A stretch of 64,000 bases of DNA from Paenibacillus durus ATCC 35681 (GCF_000993825.1 NZ_CP011114.1:1674001-1738000); one strand, 5' to 3'. Counted from the first letter of the stretch, positions 52,209 to 61,719 are shown. Notes: generated by a model from the sequence alone, not told the origin. Translations and numbers: made by a program.

Positions 52209-52571
52209 ATGAGCGATCACAAACATGAGCATGGCGGAGAATGCTGCGGCGGACATGGCCATCATCATGGACATAGCCATGAGCATGGCGGATGCGGCTG
52301 CGGGCACGACCACGACCATGAGCACGAGGAGTTTGTGCTGACCTTGACGAACGAGCAGGGCGAAGATGTTGAGATGGTGCTAGTGGAGACATTCGACGTA
52401 GCCGACAAGCTCTATGCGCTGCTGCTGGAACGCGAGAACCCGCAAGCCGACGGCATCATTCTGCGCATGGAAGAAGAAGACGAAGAAATGGTGCTTTACA
52501 ATATCGAAGACGAAGCGGAATGGAAAGCTGTGGAAGAAGCTTACAACGAACTGCTTGCCAAGCAGGGATAG
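52209..52571 (+). CDS. DUF1292 protein with His/Cys-rich metal-binding N-terminus
   Basis: A 120-residue protein. Residues 1-42 carry 14 His and 4 Cys in HGHHHGHSHEHGG- and CGCGHDHDHEH-like blocks. The rest, from about residue 42, is a DUF1292 domain (EFVLTLTNEQGEDVEMVLVETFDVADKLYALLLE). DUF1292 (YrzB in Bacillus) has no known function. The His-rich part looks like a nickel, zinc or cobalt store or chaperone tail as in HypB/SlyD. AAAGCGAGG sits before the ATG. Confidence 0.85.
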   Translation: MSDHKHEHGGECCGGHGHHHGHSHEHGGCGCGHDHDHEHEEFVLTLTNEQGEDVEMVLVETFDVADKLYALLLERENPQADGIILRMEEEDEEMVLYNIEDEAEWKAVEEAYNELLAKQG

Positions 52572-52623
52572 ATTCGGACAAGATATAGAGGTCGGATCTG
52601 CTGCTTCAGCCGCCGACTGAAAG

Positions 52624-52659
52624 AAAACCCGATACCTTATGACCAGGTATCGGGTTTTT
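52624..52659. terminator. Bidirectional terminator between DUF1292 and speA
   Basis: Stem CCCGATACCT/AGGTATCGGG (52628-52637 with 52645-52654), T tail on the plus side and A run (T on the minus side) before the stem. Confidence 0.88.
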
Positions 52660-52667
52660 GTATGAGC

Positions 52668-54143
52668 CTAGAATATCGGGTCGGCCTCGACGATTACCTT
52701 AACATGGGTTAGCGTGCGATCCTCCGGCCCTTTGACGGGCAGGCCGATCTCCACATGGTCGAGGATATAATCGATGTTATCCTGTGTAATTACTTCTCCG
52801 GGAAGCAGTATCGGAATACCCGGGGGATAGACATATATGAATTCTGCGATAATGCGGTCGGCCGATTCCTTGAACGGTACAAGCTCCGTATCCGCATAGA
52901 GTGCGTCCCGCGGAGTGAGCGCTAGCTGCGGGATTTCCGGAACCTGTACTTTAAGCTCGTAGATGTCGCCTTTGCCGTAATGGATAGCTGACAATACCCG
53001 CAGCGCCGACAATAGTTTGTCTACAGATTGCTGGGTATCTCCGGGCGTAATTAGGCAAAGAATGTTATACATGTCGCTCATTTCGACTTCGATATTATAT
53101 TTCTCACGCAGCCAATTCTCCGCTTCCCAGCCCGTAATGCCCAGATGGCGCACATGGATGCTCAGCTTGGTAGGGTCGTGATCGAAGGTGGCCTCCGTGC
53201 CAAGGATATCGTTGCCGAAGCTGTACAGGCCTTCGATTTCATTAACCGCTTCTCTGGCATATTTAGCCAGTTCAATTGCATGAGCCGCCATATCATGGCC
53301 GTTCAGCGCGAGATGGCGTCTGGCCGTATCAAGGGAAGCGAGCAGGATATAGGAGGTTGAAGTTGTCGTCAGCATGCTCATCATCGTCTGCACACGCTGC
53401 GGGTTAAAGAGGCCGGTGTCGGCATTAACATTGAGCACCGAACTCTGGGTCATGGAGCCGCCGAGCTTATGAACACTTGTGGCGGCCATATCCGCACCCG
53501 CCTGCATTGCCGACATCGGCAGCTCCTCGTGGAAATGGATCAGAACGCCGTGAGCCTCGTCTACCAGAACGGGAACGCCGTAGCTGTGGGCAAGCTCTAC
53601 AATCGAGCGGAGATCGGCGCATACCCCGAAGTAAGTCGGGTTGATGACGAGCACCCCTTTGGCATCCGGATGACGCTGCAGGGCGCGTTTAAGAGAACTG
53701 GTCGTAATGCCGTGGTCGATGCCGAGGTTCTCATCCTGCACGGGGGATACGAAGATTGGCTTGGCTCCCGAGAAGATGATGGCGGACATGACCGATTTGT
53801 GAACGTTGCGGGGGACGATAATCTTCTCCCCGGGAGAGCAGACCGACAGAATCATCGTCATGATGGCTCCGCTTGTGCCTTGAACGCTGAAATAAGTATA
53901 ATCCGCTCCGAACGCTTCCGCCGCCAGGTTCTGCGCCTGGGCGATCACGCCTTTGGGCTGGTGCAGGTCGTCGAGCGGTGCAATATTGATCAGATCTATG
54001 GAAAAGGCGTTATCACCGATGAATTCCCGGAACTCGGGATCGGTTCCGGCCCCTTTTTTATGACCGGGAATGTGAAATTGCACCGGATTTCCGGCAGCGT
54101 GCTTTTTTAGAGCCGTGAAGAGAGGGGTAAACGATTGATCCAT
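52668..54143 (-). CDS. speA: Orn/Lys/Arg decarboxylase family (SpeA-type arginine decarboxylase)
   Basis: A 491-residue fold-type I PLP decarboxylase. PLP Lys is in ATSVHKLGGSMTQSS, and VLVDEAHGVLIHFH provides the Asp and His that hold PLP. The early FHIPGHKKGAG and late PPGIPILLPGE are family constants. Bacillus SpeA makes agmatine for spermidine synthesis. ATG at 54143 follows GTGGGAG. Lysine or ornithine cannot be excluded. It is divergent from an MFS gene. Confidence 0.88.
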   Translation of the reverse strand: MDQSFTPLFTALKKHAAGNPVQFHIPGHKKGAGTDPEFREFIGDNAFSIDLINIAPLDDLHQPKGVIAQAQNLAAEAFGADYTYFSVQGTSGAIMTMILSVCSPGEKIIVPRNVHKSVMSAIIFSGAKPIFVSPVQDENLGIDHGITTSSLKRALQRHPDAKGVLVINPTYFGVCADLRSIVELAHSYGVPVLVDEAHGVLIHFHEELPMSAMQAGADMAATSVHKLGGSMTQSSVLNVNADTGLFNPQRVQTMMSMLTTTSTSYILLASLDTARRHLALNGHDMAAHAIELAKYAREAVNEIEGLYSFGNDILGTEATFDHDPTKLSIHVRHLGITGWEAENWLREKYNIEVEMSDMYNILCLITPGDTQQSVDKLLSALRVLSAIHYGKGDIYELKVQVPEIPQLALTPRDALYADTELVPFKESADRIIAEFIYVYPPGIPILLPGEVITQDNIDYILDHVEIGLPVKGPEDRTLTHVKVIVEADPIF

Positions 54144-54229
54144 TAATACTCCCACAACCTTTCTACAAGTAAAGTCGCAAACAAGTGAAGTATAACAAAA
54201 CCATGATCATAATACTAGGATGTGATTTA

Positions 54230-55513
54230 ATGCCCTCCAAAACCGAGCAGCGGATGCATATCAATCTGGCATCGCCGTTTATTATCGAGATGTGGATTAT
54301 TATTTTTTTGGTTGAATTTGTGAAAGGGTCGCTGCTTGTCGCGCTGCTGCCCGTCTATATGGAGAATACACTCGGACTGTCCGTCACGGTGGTCGGTCTG
54401 GCCTTCGCGCTGCAATACTTGGGCGATAATCTGTTCCGCAGTCCTTCGGGATGGGTCATGGAACGGATCGGGTACCGCTGGACCATGACCGGAGCGCTGC
54501 TGCTGATTACGGTGGCCGTCATCCTGATTATTATTGCCACAGACGCGGTGTCTCTGTCACTGGCCTGCCTGGTCTTAGGGATAGGCGCGTCCCCGCTCTG
54601 GCCTTGCGTGATGACCGGCGTGACGGAGCTGGCCGGCTCCACCAAAAGCGGAAGCAGCGGCGCGGCCATGGGGGCTGTGGAGATGGCTTCCATGGCCGGG
54701 ACGGGCATCGGGCCGATCACGGTCAACTTCCTGATGGAGCATGGCCATCAGAGCTACCGCGCCGTATTCTTCGTGCTGCTGGCCTTCGCCGTATCCGTGG
54801 TCGCAGTCGCCCTGCTGCTGCCTGCCCGGATTACCCACGGGTTCCATGCCGTAAGACATGGAGGGGATGAGCCGGGAACGGCTCATCCGAAGCTGTCCCC
54901 GCTAAAGAGCCTGCAGCGAAAGCTGCTTCAGGTGAGACAGTCGCTGAAGGTCAGCCGGCTGCTGTACCCGGCGCTGTTCCTGCAGGCATTCGCAATCGGG
55001 CTGATGACGCCGGTCGTTACCCTGTTTACCCGGACGGAGCTGAATCTGACGCCGTCCCAGTTCAATCTGCTGCTGATTGCCGGAGGCGGCATTACCGTAC
55101 TGGCTCTAATTCCGGCGGGCAGGCTGGTGGATCGGATTGGCACGAAGGGTTTTTTGAGTGTCGGCTTCCTGCTTGCAGCGGTTTCGCTCGCGGCTTTCTC
55201 CATGGTTCGCTGGCTTCCGCTCGTGTTTGTTATAGTCCCTCTGGTCGGAGTCGGCTATGCGTTTATTTTGCCGGCTTGGAACGCTTTCCTTGCCAAGCAG
55301 GTCCCCAAAGGCGAGCGCGGTACGGTATGGGGATTATTTCTCACCTTGCAGGGCTCCGGGATGGTAGCCGGCCCTATTGTTTCCGGCAAGCTGTGGGATA
55401 CGGTCGGCCATGGCGCTCCCTTTGTGGCGAGCGCATGCGTCATGGTGCTGCTGTTCATCCTGCATCTGATCATCGTGCGCCGCACGAAGCTGAGAACCGG
55501 GGAGTCGCACTAG
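54230..55513 (+). CDS. MFS transporter
   Basis: A 427-residue, 12-helix major facilitator. Motif A region FALQYLGDNLFRSPSGWVMERIGYRW; the second-half repeat is GRLVDRIGTKGFL. It resembles Bacillus YfkF-type exporters. ATG at 54230 (MPSKTEQ) is chosen for the AGGATGTGA upstream; the longer start at 54185 is GTG without a site. Substrate unknown. It ends at a bidirectional terminator. Confidence 0.87.
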   Translation: MPSKTEQRMHINLASPFIIEMWIIIFLVEFVKGSLLVALLPVYMENTLGLSVTVVGLAFALQYLGDNLFRSPSGWVMERIGYRWTMTGALLLITVAVILIIIATDAVSLSLACLVLGIGASPLWPCVMTGVTELAGSTKSGSSGAAMGAVEMASMAGTGIGPITVNFLMEHGHQSYRAVFFVLLAFAVSVVAVALLLPARITHGFHAVRHGGDEPGTAHPKLSPLKSLQRKLLQVRQSLKVSRLLYPALFLQAFAIGLMTPVVTLFTRTELNLTPSQFNLLLIAGGGITVLALIPAGRLVDRIGTKGFLSVGFLLAAVSLAAFSMVRWLPLVFVIVPLVGVGYAFILPAWNAFLAKQVPKGERGTVWGLFLTLQGSGMVAGPIVSGKLWDTVGHGAPFVASACVMVLLFILHLIIVRRTKLRTGESH

Positions 55514-55531
55514 GCGATTGCCGGTCACAAT

Positions 55532-55574
55532 AAAACCGCCCGTTCTCCAGATGCTTTGGAGAACGGGCGGTTTT
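55532..55574. terminator. Bidirectional terminator after the MFS gene
   Basis: Perfect 18-base stem AAAACCGCCCGTTCTCCA and its complement, loop GATGCTT, with T runs on both strands. Confidence 0.9.
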
Positions 55575-55612
55575 GCCTTGTGCGGGAAGGGATGCACCCG
55601 TAACCGGCCCGG

Positions 55613-56236
55613 TTAGAACGACATCCGGTATAAGGGAAGCAGCGTCTCGAACGTCTGTTCAATGACTTGAAGAAGCGCTTGTCCATCCCTAAGAACCGGA
55701 TCGTCATTTCCGATGCGCAGTCCGCAGGTAACTTCCGCTTTCTTCACTTCCTTAAGACGGCGCGCCAGCTCGGCGAAACGGTCATCGTCCATGTCCGATT
55801 GCGGTATTCCGTGCGGGTCCAGATGGTCCGTGGACCAGAAATAATGACCCGGCAGCCGCTCCAAGGCCGAAGGTAAGCCGCCGGATAGCGCATCGGCGAA
55901 AATGGCTTTGTTCGGGCTCTCGTAAATAATCGCGAACACGATGAATAGATGGCTCCGAAACAGGCCGGTCTGAAAATGAGGCAGCGCTTTGTAGCCCCTT
56001 TTGCCGGGCCCCCAGGCTACCCAGGTATCATTCGGCGGGTGCACCGTACGCCGGGCGTGCTTGGCTACATGAGGGAACATCTCCTCCCCGCACAGGGCGG
56101 AAAGAAACGGGGCGACTTCGCCGCCGAGCGCCGTCAGCTTTGGCCGTACCTTGGCGATTAGAGCATCCATCCGGGGCTCGAGACCGTCAATGCCAAATAC
56201 TTCAAAATCTTCTGCTGCAAATCCGTTGAACGACAT
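55613..56236 (-). CDS. yktB: DUF1054 protein (YktB)
   Basis: A 207-residue YktB-type protein. VHPPNDTWVAWGPGKRGYKALPHFQTGLF and YFWSTDHLDPHG are the signatures. Function is unknown. The start at 56236 (MSFNGFAAEDF) fits the family start; the upstream GTG at 56251 is possible. 283 bases of DNA lie before the next gene with no clear feature. Confidence 0.88.
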   Translation of the reverse strand: MSFNGFAAEDFEVFGIDGLEPRMDALIAKVRPKLTALGGEVAPFLSALCGEEMFPHVAKHARRTVHPPNDTWVAWGPGKRGYKALPHFQTGLFRSHLFIVFAIIYESPNKAIFADALSGGLPSALERLPGHYFWSTDHLDPHGIPQSDMDDDRFAELARRLKEVKKAEVTCGLRIGNDDPVLRDGQALLQVIEQTFETLLPLYRMSF

Positions 56237-56519
56237 ATAGTGTAGTGTCACCTCTTAGTAGGATGTACTGGATTCATCATGCCGCGCGGCATTGTCCGCG
56301 AAACAGGCGTTTTGAATGATGGCGCAGCGGGTAAAAATAGTCAATAAACCAAGTTCCCGCTACATAAACTGAAGTATAAAATAAGTGTAGGATGAACGCA
56401 AAGATCATCACTGCGCCCTGGTTTTCTTCTCGGCTGCAGTCACGACTCCCGCAAGGGTAGAGACGCCAACGACAAGTGTGCCGGTTTTGCTATTTGCAAA
56501 ACGTAAAGGAGGGAGTGCC

Positions 56520-57116
56520 GTGAATAAGAACGACGAGGTGGAGTATTGCAACCTGGAGCTCCGGTTTGACCGGATGCATATTCAGAATTTGATCAAGGAT
56601 CTGATTCAGGAAGGCTATTCCTTGTATTGGAGCGAGAGCGACAGCCTGTTTGTCATATCGGTCCGTACCGGGCGCAAGCTTATCAAACTGCGGTTTCAAC
56701 GGATTAAAGACGGCTACAAGCTGGTAGGCGATTACATGATACGCGACGCTCGCCTGTCCGAGTGGATGGAGAAGCTGATTGGCGATATGCGCGGCCATGC
56801 CGTCGTCAAGCGATTTCGCGACCGCCAGATCATCATCGAAAATATTTTGTTCGGCGAAGTGATCCGGCTCGTGGAAATATCGGGCTATCAGCAGAAAGTG
56901 CTCTATCAGAAAGGACCTTTGCTGTCGGATCAGGAGCTGACGAAAATGTTCTACTCGACCCTGGGCGAAGAGCGCGTCCGCGATCGCAGAATGGAAGTCG
57001 ACGAGGAATTGGACCGGCTGAGTGACGCTTTGGCCCGGGGGGATAAGCAGCAGGTGAGGCTTTCCAAGGAAAAGCTTATGTTTTTGAGGAAGGAATTAAT
57101 GAAGTTGGAATGGTAA
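56520..57116 (+). CDS. Conserved hypothetical protein
   Basis: A 198-residue soluble protein, basic with a helical C-terminal region (SDALARGDKQQVRLSKEKLMFLRKELMKLEW) and a beta-rich front half (FRDRQIIIENILFGEVIRLVE). No family was recognised. The start is GTG at 56520 with AAAGGAGGG 5 bases ahead. It stands alone before gnd. Confidence 0.7.
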   Translation: MNKNDEVEYCNLELRFDRMHIQNLIKDLIQEGYSLYWSESDSLFVISVRTGRKLIKLRFQRIKDGYKLVGDYMIRDARLSEWMEKLIGDMRGHAVVKRFRDRQIIIENILFGEVIRLVEISGYQQKVLYQKGPLLSDQELTKMFYSTLGEERVRDRRMEVDEELDRLSDALARGDKQQVRLSKEKLMFLRKELMKLEW

Positions 57117-57140
57117 ATCCAGTGGGTATAGGCAAAGATT

Positions 57141-57166
57141 AGACACCTCTCTGGGAAGGGGTGTCT
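57141..57166 (+). terminator. Probable terminator before gnd
   Basis: AGACACC/GGTGTCT stem (57141-57147 with 57160-57166) followed by a modest T-rich tail. Confidence 0.5.
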
Positions 57167-57330
57167 TCGATTTGCAAGGCAATTTTCCGTAGGGGTTCAC
57201 TTCTGCTGCAAAAAGCGTTAAAATAGTTACATTGCGGGTCAAATTTCGTAATAGATGCATTTTGTCAATGAAATTGATCTCTTAAATGTTTCACAGAAAA
57301 TAAAAAAACGTGCAAAGGGTGGAGGACTAG

Positions 57331-58755
57331 ATGGCAAAACAACAAATCGGAGTTATCGGCCTGGCTGTAATGGGCAAGAATTTGGCACTTAACATCGAGA
57401 GCAGAGGCTTTACCGTATCCGTATTCAACCGTTCCCCTGAGAAGACCCATGACCTTCTCAAAGAAGCGGAAGGCAAAAATCTCACCGGCACTTTTACTAT
57501 TGAGGAATTCGTTCAGTCGCTGGAAACTCCGCGCAGAATTCTGATCATGGTTCAAGCGGGTAAAGCAACCGATGCGACCATAGAGCAATTGATTCCGCAT
57601 TTGGATCAAGGCGACATTATCATCGACGGAGGCAATGCCTACTTCCCGGATACGATCCGCCGCAACAAGGAACTGGAGGAAAAAGGCTTCCGCTTTATCG
57701 GCACCGGCGTATCCGGCGGCGAAGAAGGCGCGCTGAAAGGGCCTTCCATCATGCCTGGCGGTCAGGAAAGCGCGTATGAACTGGTAGAGCCGATCCTCAC
57801 AGCGATCTCGGCCAAAGTGAACGGAGAACCTTGCTGTACATATATCGGACCGGACGGAGCGGGCCATTACGTGAAGATGGTGCATAACGGCATCGAGTAC
57901 GGCGACATGCAGCTCATCTGCGAAGCGTACCAGCTCCTGAAAGACGTTGTGGGCCTTGATGAAAAAGAACTGCATGCGACTTTCGCCGAGTGGAACAAAG
58001 GCGAGCTCGACAGCTATTTGATCGAGATTACGAAGGATATCTTCGCGCAGTATGACAAAGAAACCGGCAAGCCGATGGTCGACGTCATCCTCGACGCCGC
58101 AGGGCAAAAAGGCACCGGTAAATGGACAAGCCAAAGCTCGCTGGATCTGGGCGTACCGCTGTCCATGATTACGGAATCCGTATTCTCCCGCTTCCTCTCC
58201 GCAATGAAAGAGGAGCGCGTAGAAGCAAGCAAAGTGCTGAGCGGACCGGCTGCCGTCGCGTTTGACGGAGACAAAGCCGAGTTTATCGAGAATGTACGCA
58301 GAGCGCTGTTCGCGAGCAAAATTGTTTCCTACGCCCAAGGCTTCGCACAGCTGCGCGTCGCTTCCGATGAATACGGCTGGAATCTGAAATACGGCAATCT
58401 GGCCAAGATCTGGCGCGGCGGCTGCATTATCCGTTCCCGCTTCCTGCAGAACATTACCGATGCTTACGAGAACAATCCGGAGCTCAAGAACCTGCTGCTC
58501 GATCCGTTCTTCAAAGACATCATGACTTCTTATCAGGATGCATGGCGCAAGGTGGTTGCCGAAGCCGTAACCCGCGGCATCCCGGTTCCGGGCTTCGCAA
58601 GCGCCCTGGCTTACTACGACAGCTACCGCACGGAGCGTCTGCCGGCGAACCTGCTGCAGGCGCAGCGCGACTACTTCGGCGCGCATACATTTAAGCGCGT
58701 GGACAAGGAAGGCGTCTTCCACCACGAGTGGATTGCCGAAGCGCAGTCGGAATAA
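57331..58755 (+). CDS. gndA: 6-phosphogluconate dehydrogenase, NADP-type
   Basis: A 474-residue enzyme of the pentose phosphate pathway converting 6-phosphogluconate to ribulose 5-phosphate and CO2. NADP fold [13 protein letters not shown] with FNRSPEKT, catalytic [19 protein letters not shown] and [15 protein letters not shown] with the catalytic Lys, and the C-terminal [14 protein letters not shown] are all present. Full length. AAAGGGTGGAGG precedes the ATG and a good terminator follows. Confidence 0.96.
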   Translation: MAKQQIGVIGLAVMGKNLALNIESRGFTVSVFNRSPEKTHDLLKEAEGKNLTGTFTIEEFVQSLETPRRILIMVQAGKATDATIEQLIPHLDQGDIIIDGGNAYFPDTIRRNKELEEKGFRFIGTGVSGGEEGALKGPSIMPGGQESAYELVEPILTAISAKVNGEPCCTYIGPDGAGHYVKMVHNGIEYGDMQLICEAYQLLKDVVGLDEKELHATFAEWNKGELDSYLIEITKDIFAQYDKETGKPMVDVILDAAGQKGTGKWTSQSSLDLGVPLSMITESVFSRFLSAMKEERVEASKVLSGPAAVAFDGDKAEFIENVRRALFASKIVSYAQGFAQLRVASDEYGWNLKYGNLAKIWRGGCIIRSRFLQNITDAYENNPELKNLLLDPFFKDIMTSYQDAWRKVVAEAVTRGIPVPGFASALAYYDSYRTERLPANLLQAQRDYFGAHTFKRVDKEGVFHHEWIAEAQSE

Positions 58756-58776
58756 CGAGCCCTTCTTGCTTTCACG

Positions 58777-58819
58777 GCCCGGAAGAGCCCGCCTTCAGGC
58801 GGTTTTTCCGGGCTTTTTT
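58777..58819 (+). terminator. Intrinsic terminator after gnd
   Basis: Outer stem GCCCGGAA/TTCCGGGC and inner CCGCC/GGCGG, then six T. Confidence 0.9.
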
Positions 58820-58908
58820 AAATAAAAGCCGACATTGGGCAGAGCAATTATTGTGCTGTGTTTTCGCCCTGTGTTATGATAAGTCCAAAATATTGAGTAG
58901 GTGAACGT

Positions 58909-59472
58909 ATGTCTGGAGACGAGATACTGCCAAAGACCGGGCCCGCAAATTCCGGCAATCTGATTCTGATTGGAATGATGGCAACAGGGAAATCGAGTGT
59001 AGGCGCTATGTTAGCCGAGCAGCTAGGTTATGAGCTCGTGGATCTGGATCATGTTATTATCCGAAAAGAGGGACGGAGCGTGCCCGACATTTTTGCGGAA
59101 GATGGGGAAGCATACTTCAGGGCCGTGGAGACGGAAGTGCTGCGGGAGACGCTGCGGGGCGGCAGGAAGGTAATCTCCACTGGCGGAGGCGCGGTGCTTG
59201 CGCCGGCTAATAGAGAAATGATGATGGAGAATGGTATCGTAGCGGCGCTCAGCGCCACGGCAGAGGCTATTATATCCCGGGTAGCCGAAGACAACAATCG
59301 GCCGCTGCTGGCCGGCAATACGGAAGAACGTGTAAGGCGGATTCTGGAAGAACGAAAGGACGCCTACAGCTTCGCGCATTGCACGGTCGATACAACGAAC
59401 TTGACAGCGGCACAAGTGTGTCATCATATTTTAATGCACTACCGCGTTTTAGCTTTTAAGCATGTAGGCTAG
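58909..59472 (+). CDS. aroK: Shikimate kinase
   Basis: A 187-residue kinase adding phosphate to shikimate in the chorismate pathway. Walker A is GMMATGKSSVG, shikimate-binding DLDHVI with Asp, RAVETEVLRE with Arg, and STGGGAVL, the GGG motif. GTAGGTG precedes the ATG. Its last codon is joined back-to-back with the rhodanese gene. AroA is 422 bases downstream with the rhodanese gene on the opposite strand between. Confidence 0.93.
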   Translation: MSGDEILPKTGPANSGNLILIGMMATGKSSVGAMLAEQLGYELVDLDHVIIRKEGRSVPDIFAEDGEAYFRAVETEVLRETLRGGRKVISTGGGAVLAPANREMMMENGIVAALSATAEAIISRVAEDNNRPLLAGNTEERVRRILEERKDAYSFAHCTVDTTNLTAAQVCHHILMHYRVLAFKHVG

Positions 59473-59780
59473 TTTTCCAGCAGTTCATTCCATCCGATCA
59501 TACCGCCGCTCAGGTTGGCAACGCCGCTATAGCCATGAGCATACAAGTATTCGCATACCCGCTGGCTGCGGGAACCGGAACGGCATATAAGAATAACCTC
59601 AGCATCTTCAGGGATCTCTGAGGTACGGTACGGAATATCGCCCATGGGAATATGCGCGGCGCCGGAGATCATACCGAGAGCTACTTCATCGGCTTCTCTG
59701 ACGTCGATCAGAACCAATTCTTCACCGGATTCAATGCGCTGACGCAGCTCCGGGGCTGTGATTTGGGGAATACCATTCAT
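59469..59780 (-). CDS. Rhodanese-like sulfurtransferase
   Basis: A 103-residue single rhodanese domain. The active site loop is LICRSGSRSQRV with the catalytic Cys, and LIDVREADE is the other signature. It moves sulfane sulfur to thiols in the cytoplasm. ATG at 59780 follows AAAGAGG; the longer frame has no site. Convergent with aroK: the two stop codons overlap in CTAG at 59469-59472. Confidence 0.88.
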   Translation of the reverse strand: MNGIPQITAPELRQRIESGEELVLIDVREADEVALGMISGAAHIPMGDIPYRTSEIPEDAEVILICRSGSRSQRVCEYLYAHGYSGVANLSGGMIGWNELLEN

Positions 59781-59893
59781 GGATATGACCTCTTTCCTTG
59801 ACAAGAATGGTTTAATGATAACATAAGGGTAGAACACCCTGTCAAACCAAGGGTACCCGGCATCTAATATACAACAATAAGGAGAACTGGAAT

Positions 59894-61186
59894 ATGGACG
59901 TTATTGTAAGGCCTACGCCGGAACTACACGGGGAAATCGGAGCTTTGTCCTCCAAAAATTATACGACGCGTTATCTGCTGGTAGCCGCGCTGTCAGAAGG
60001 CACGAGCACGATCTATCATCCGGCGCACAGCGAGGACAGCGACGCTATACGCCGCTGTATCCGCGACCTGGGGGCGGAGCTTACGGAGGACGACGAGAAG
60101 ATCGTCATCAAGGGCTTCGGCCGCCGCCCCAAAGATGTCAAGGAGCTCAATGTGGGCAACGCCGGCGCGGTGCTGCGCTTCCTGATGGCGGTTGCCTCCC
60201 TGTGTCCGGAAGTGACCTTTGTGAATACATACCCGGACTCGCTCGGCAAGCGTCCTCATGACGACCTGATCGACGCTCTCGGCCAGCTTGGCGTGGAGGT
60301 CAAGCATAATGAAGGCCGCCTGCCGATCACGATCCGGGGCGGAAACCCGAAGGGAGGCCGCATCACCGTCTCCGGCGCGGTCAGCTCCCAGTATTTGAGC
60401 GCCCTGCTGTTCCTGACGCCGCTGCTTGAGGAAGACAGCGAGATCATTGTGCTGAATGATCTGAAATCGAAAGTAGTCGTAGGCCAGACGCTGGAGGTGC
60501 TGGAGCAGGCCGGAATCGTCATTCACGCGGCCGACGACTACATGTCGTTCAAGGTGCCGGGCGGGCAGTCTTATGAGGCCAAATCGTACACGGTGCAGGG
60601 GGATTACCCCGGTTCGGCGGCCGTACTTGCGGCAGCGGTCGTTACGAAGTCCGACGTAAAGATTCAGCGTCTGGCCGAGAACAGCCGGCAGGGCGAAAGA
60701 GCAATTATTGATGTGCTGCGCATGATGGAAGCGCCGCTCACCCATGAGAACGGGACGGTGCATGTGCAAGGGAACGGACGCCTTAAGGCCGTGGAATTTG
60801 ATGGGGACGCGGCTACGGACGCCGTGCTCGCGATGGTTGCCGCCGCTGTGTTTGCGGAAGGGACCTCGAGGTTCTATAATGTGGAGAATCTGCGCTATAA
60901 GGAATGCGACCGGATCACCGATTATTTGGCCGAGCTGAGCAAGGCTGGGGCGAGGGTTGAAGAACGGCGGGACGAGATCATCGTGCATGGCAGACCGGAA
61001 GGCGTCGAAGGCGGCGTTACGATCAACGCGCACTTTGACCATCGCGTCATTATGGCCCTGACGGTCGTCGGGCTTCGCGCTGCGAAGCCGCTGCTGATCA
61101 AGGATGCGCATCATGTCGCCAAATCGTATCCGCAGTATTTTGACCATTTGCGGGCGCTCGGCGCGGATGTCGAGTGGGTAAAATAA
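59894..61186 (+). CDS. aroA: EPSP synthase, divergent (3-phosphoshikimate 1-carboxyvinyltransferase)
   Basis: A 430-residue two-domain enzyme that joins phosphoenolpyruvate to shikimate 3-phosphate. The normal KS(I/V)(S/T)HR start is SSKNYTTRYLL here. The glyphosate loop GNAGTAMRP reads GNAGAVLRFL. YGDYPGSAAVL, the KECDRITDYLAEL and HFDHRVIMALTV blocks are normal. The loop changes (T to A, P to F in E. coli positions 97 and 101) are at sites known to alter glyphosate sensitivity. AAGGAGAA precedes the ATG. It may be a second, variant AroA. Confidence 0.9.
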   Translation: MDVIVRPTPELHGEIGALSSKNYTTRYLLVAALSEGTSTIYHPAHSEDSDAIRRCIRDLGAELTEDDEKIVIKGFGRRPKDVKELNVGNAGAVLRFLMAVASLCPEVTFVNTYPDSLGKRPHDDLIDALGQLGVEVKHNEGRLPITIRGGNPKGGRITVSGAVSSQYLSALLFLTPLLEEDSEIIVLNDLKSKVVVGQTLEVLEQAGIVIHAADDYMSFKVPGGQSYEAKSYTVQGDYPGSAAVLAAAVVTKSDVKIQRLAENSRQGERAIIDVLRMMEAPLTHENGTVHVQGNGRLKAVEFDGDAATDAVLAMVAAAVFAEGTSRFYNVENLRYKECDRITDYLAELSKAGARVEERRDEIIVHGRPEGVEGGVTINAHFDHRVIMALTVVGLRAAKPLLIKDAHHVAKSYPQYFDHLRALGADVEWVK

Positions 61187-61230
61187 TTGCGCCACCGATA
61201 ATTTATATAAGACAAAGGAGGCTGAAATCC

Positions 61231-61671
61231 ATGGCTTTTGAGAATCCATCCAGGGAACAGATCGGGGATATTCTGGCCTCCGCCGGCAATATCGCCGTGG
61301 TGGGACTGTCCGACAAGAGCGACCGGACGTCCTATATGGTCGCCTACGCCATGCAGCTTAAGGGCTACCGGATCATTCCGGTTAACCCGTTGGTGAACGG
61401 CGAGATCCTTGGGGAGAAGTGCTATCATTCGCTCGCGGAGATTCCGGAGCCGGTTGACATTGTCAATGTGTTCCGCCGCAGCGAGTTCTGCGCGGAAGTC
61501 GCACGCGAGGCCGCGGCTATCGGCGCCAAGGTGCTATGGCTGCAGCAGGGGATTGTCAGTCCCGAAGCTGCGGAAATTGCCGCAGAGGCTGGCATGACGG
61601 CCATCATGGACCGCTGCATCAAGGTCGAGGAAGCAATAACGATGAACGGACGGAAACGTAACGTAAAGTAA
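61231..61671 (+). CDS. CoA-binding Rossmann-fold protein (YccU-like)
   Basis: A 146-residue CoA_binding_2 protein. NIAVVGLSDKSDRTSYMVAYAMQLKGYRIIPVNP is the nucleotide fold; LWLQQGIVSPEAAEIAAEAGMTAIMDRCIKVE is the distinctive C-terminal half. These are single-domain relatives of succinyl-CoA ligase; function is unsettled. ATG at 61231 follows AAAGGAGG. Probably co-transcribed with aroA and ends at a terminator. Confidence 0.88.
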   Translation: MAFENPSREQIGDILASAGNIAVVGLSDKSDRTSYMVAYAMQLKGYRIIPVNPLVNGEILGEKCYHSLAEIPEPVDIVNVFRRSEFCAEVAREAAAIGAKVLWLQQGIVSPEAAEIAAEAGMTAIMDRCIKVEEAITMNGRKRNVK

Positions 61672-61688
61672 GGATAAGGCACTTAAGA

Positions 61689-61719
61689 ACGTCCTGACCG
61701 AAAGGGTAGGGCGTTTTTT
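61689..61719 (+). terminator. Intrinsic terminator after the CoA-binding gene
   Basis: Stem ACGTCCTGACC/GGGTAGGGCGT (with G-U pairs and one mismatch), loop GAAA, six T. Confidence 0.75.

Noticed and set aside
53469..54110. Plus-strand frame within speA
   Set aside because: Shadow of SpeA; no initiation signal or domain.
57265..58725. 486-codon open frame on the minus strand opposite gnd
   Set aside because: It mirrors a clear 6-phosphogluconate dehydrogenase, lacks a ribosome binding site and family motifs, and is explained by third-position bias.
59993..61249. 418-codon open frame on the minus strand opposite aroA
   Set aside because: Antisense shadow of AroA with improbable composition and no motif.
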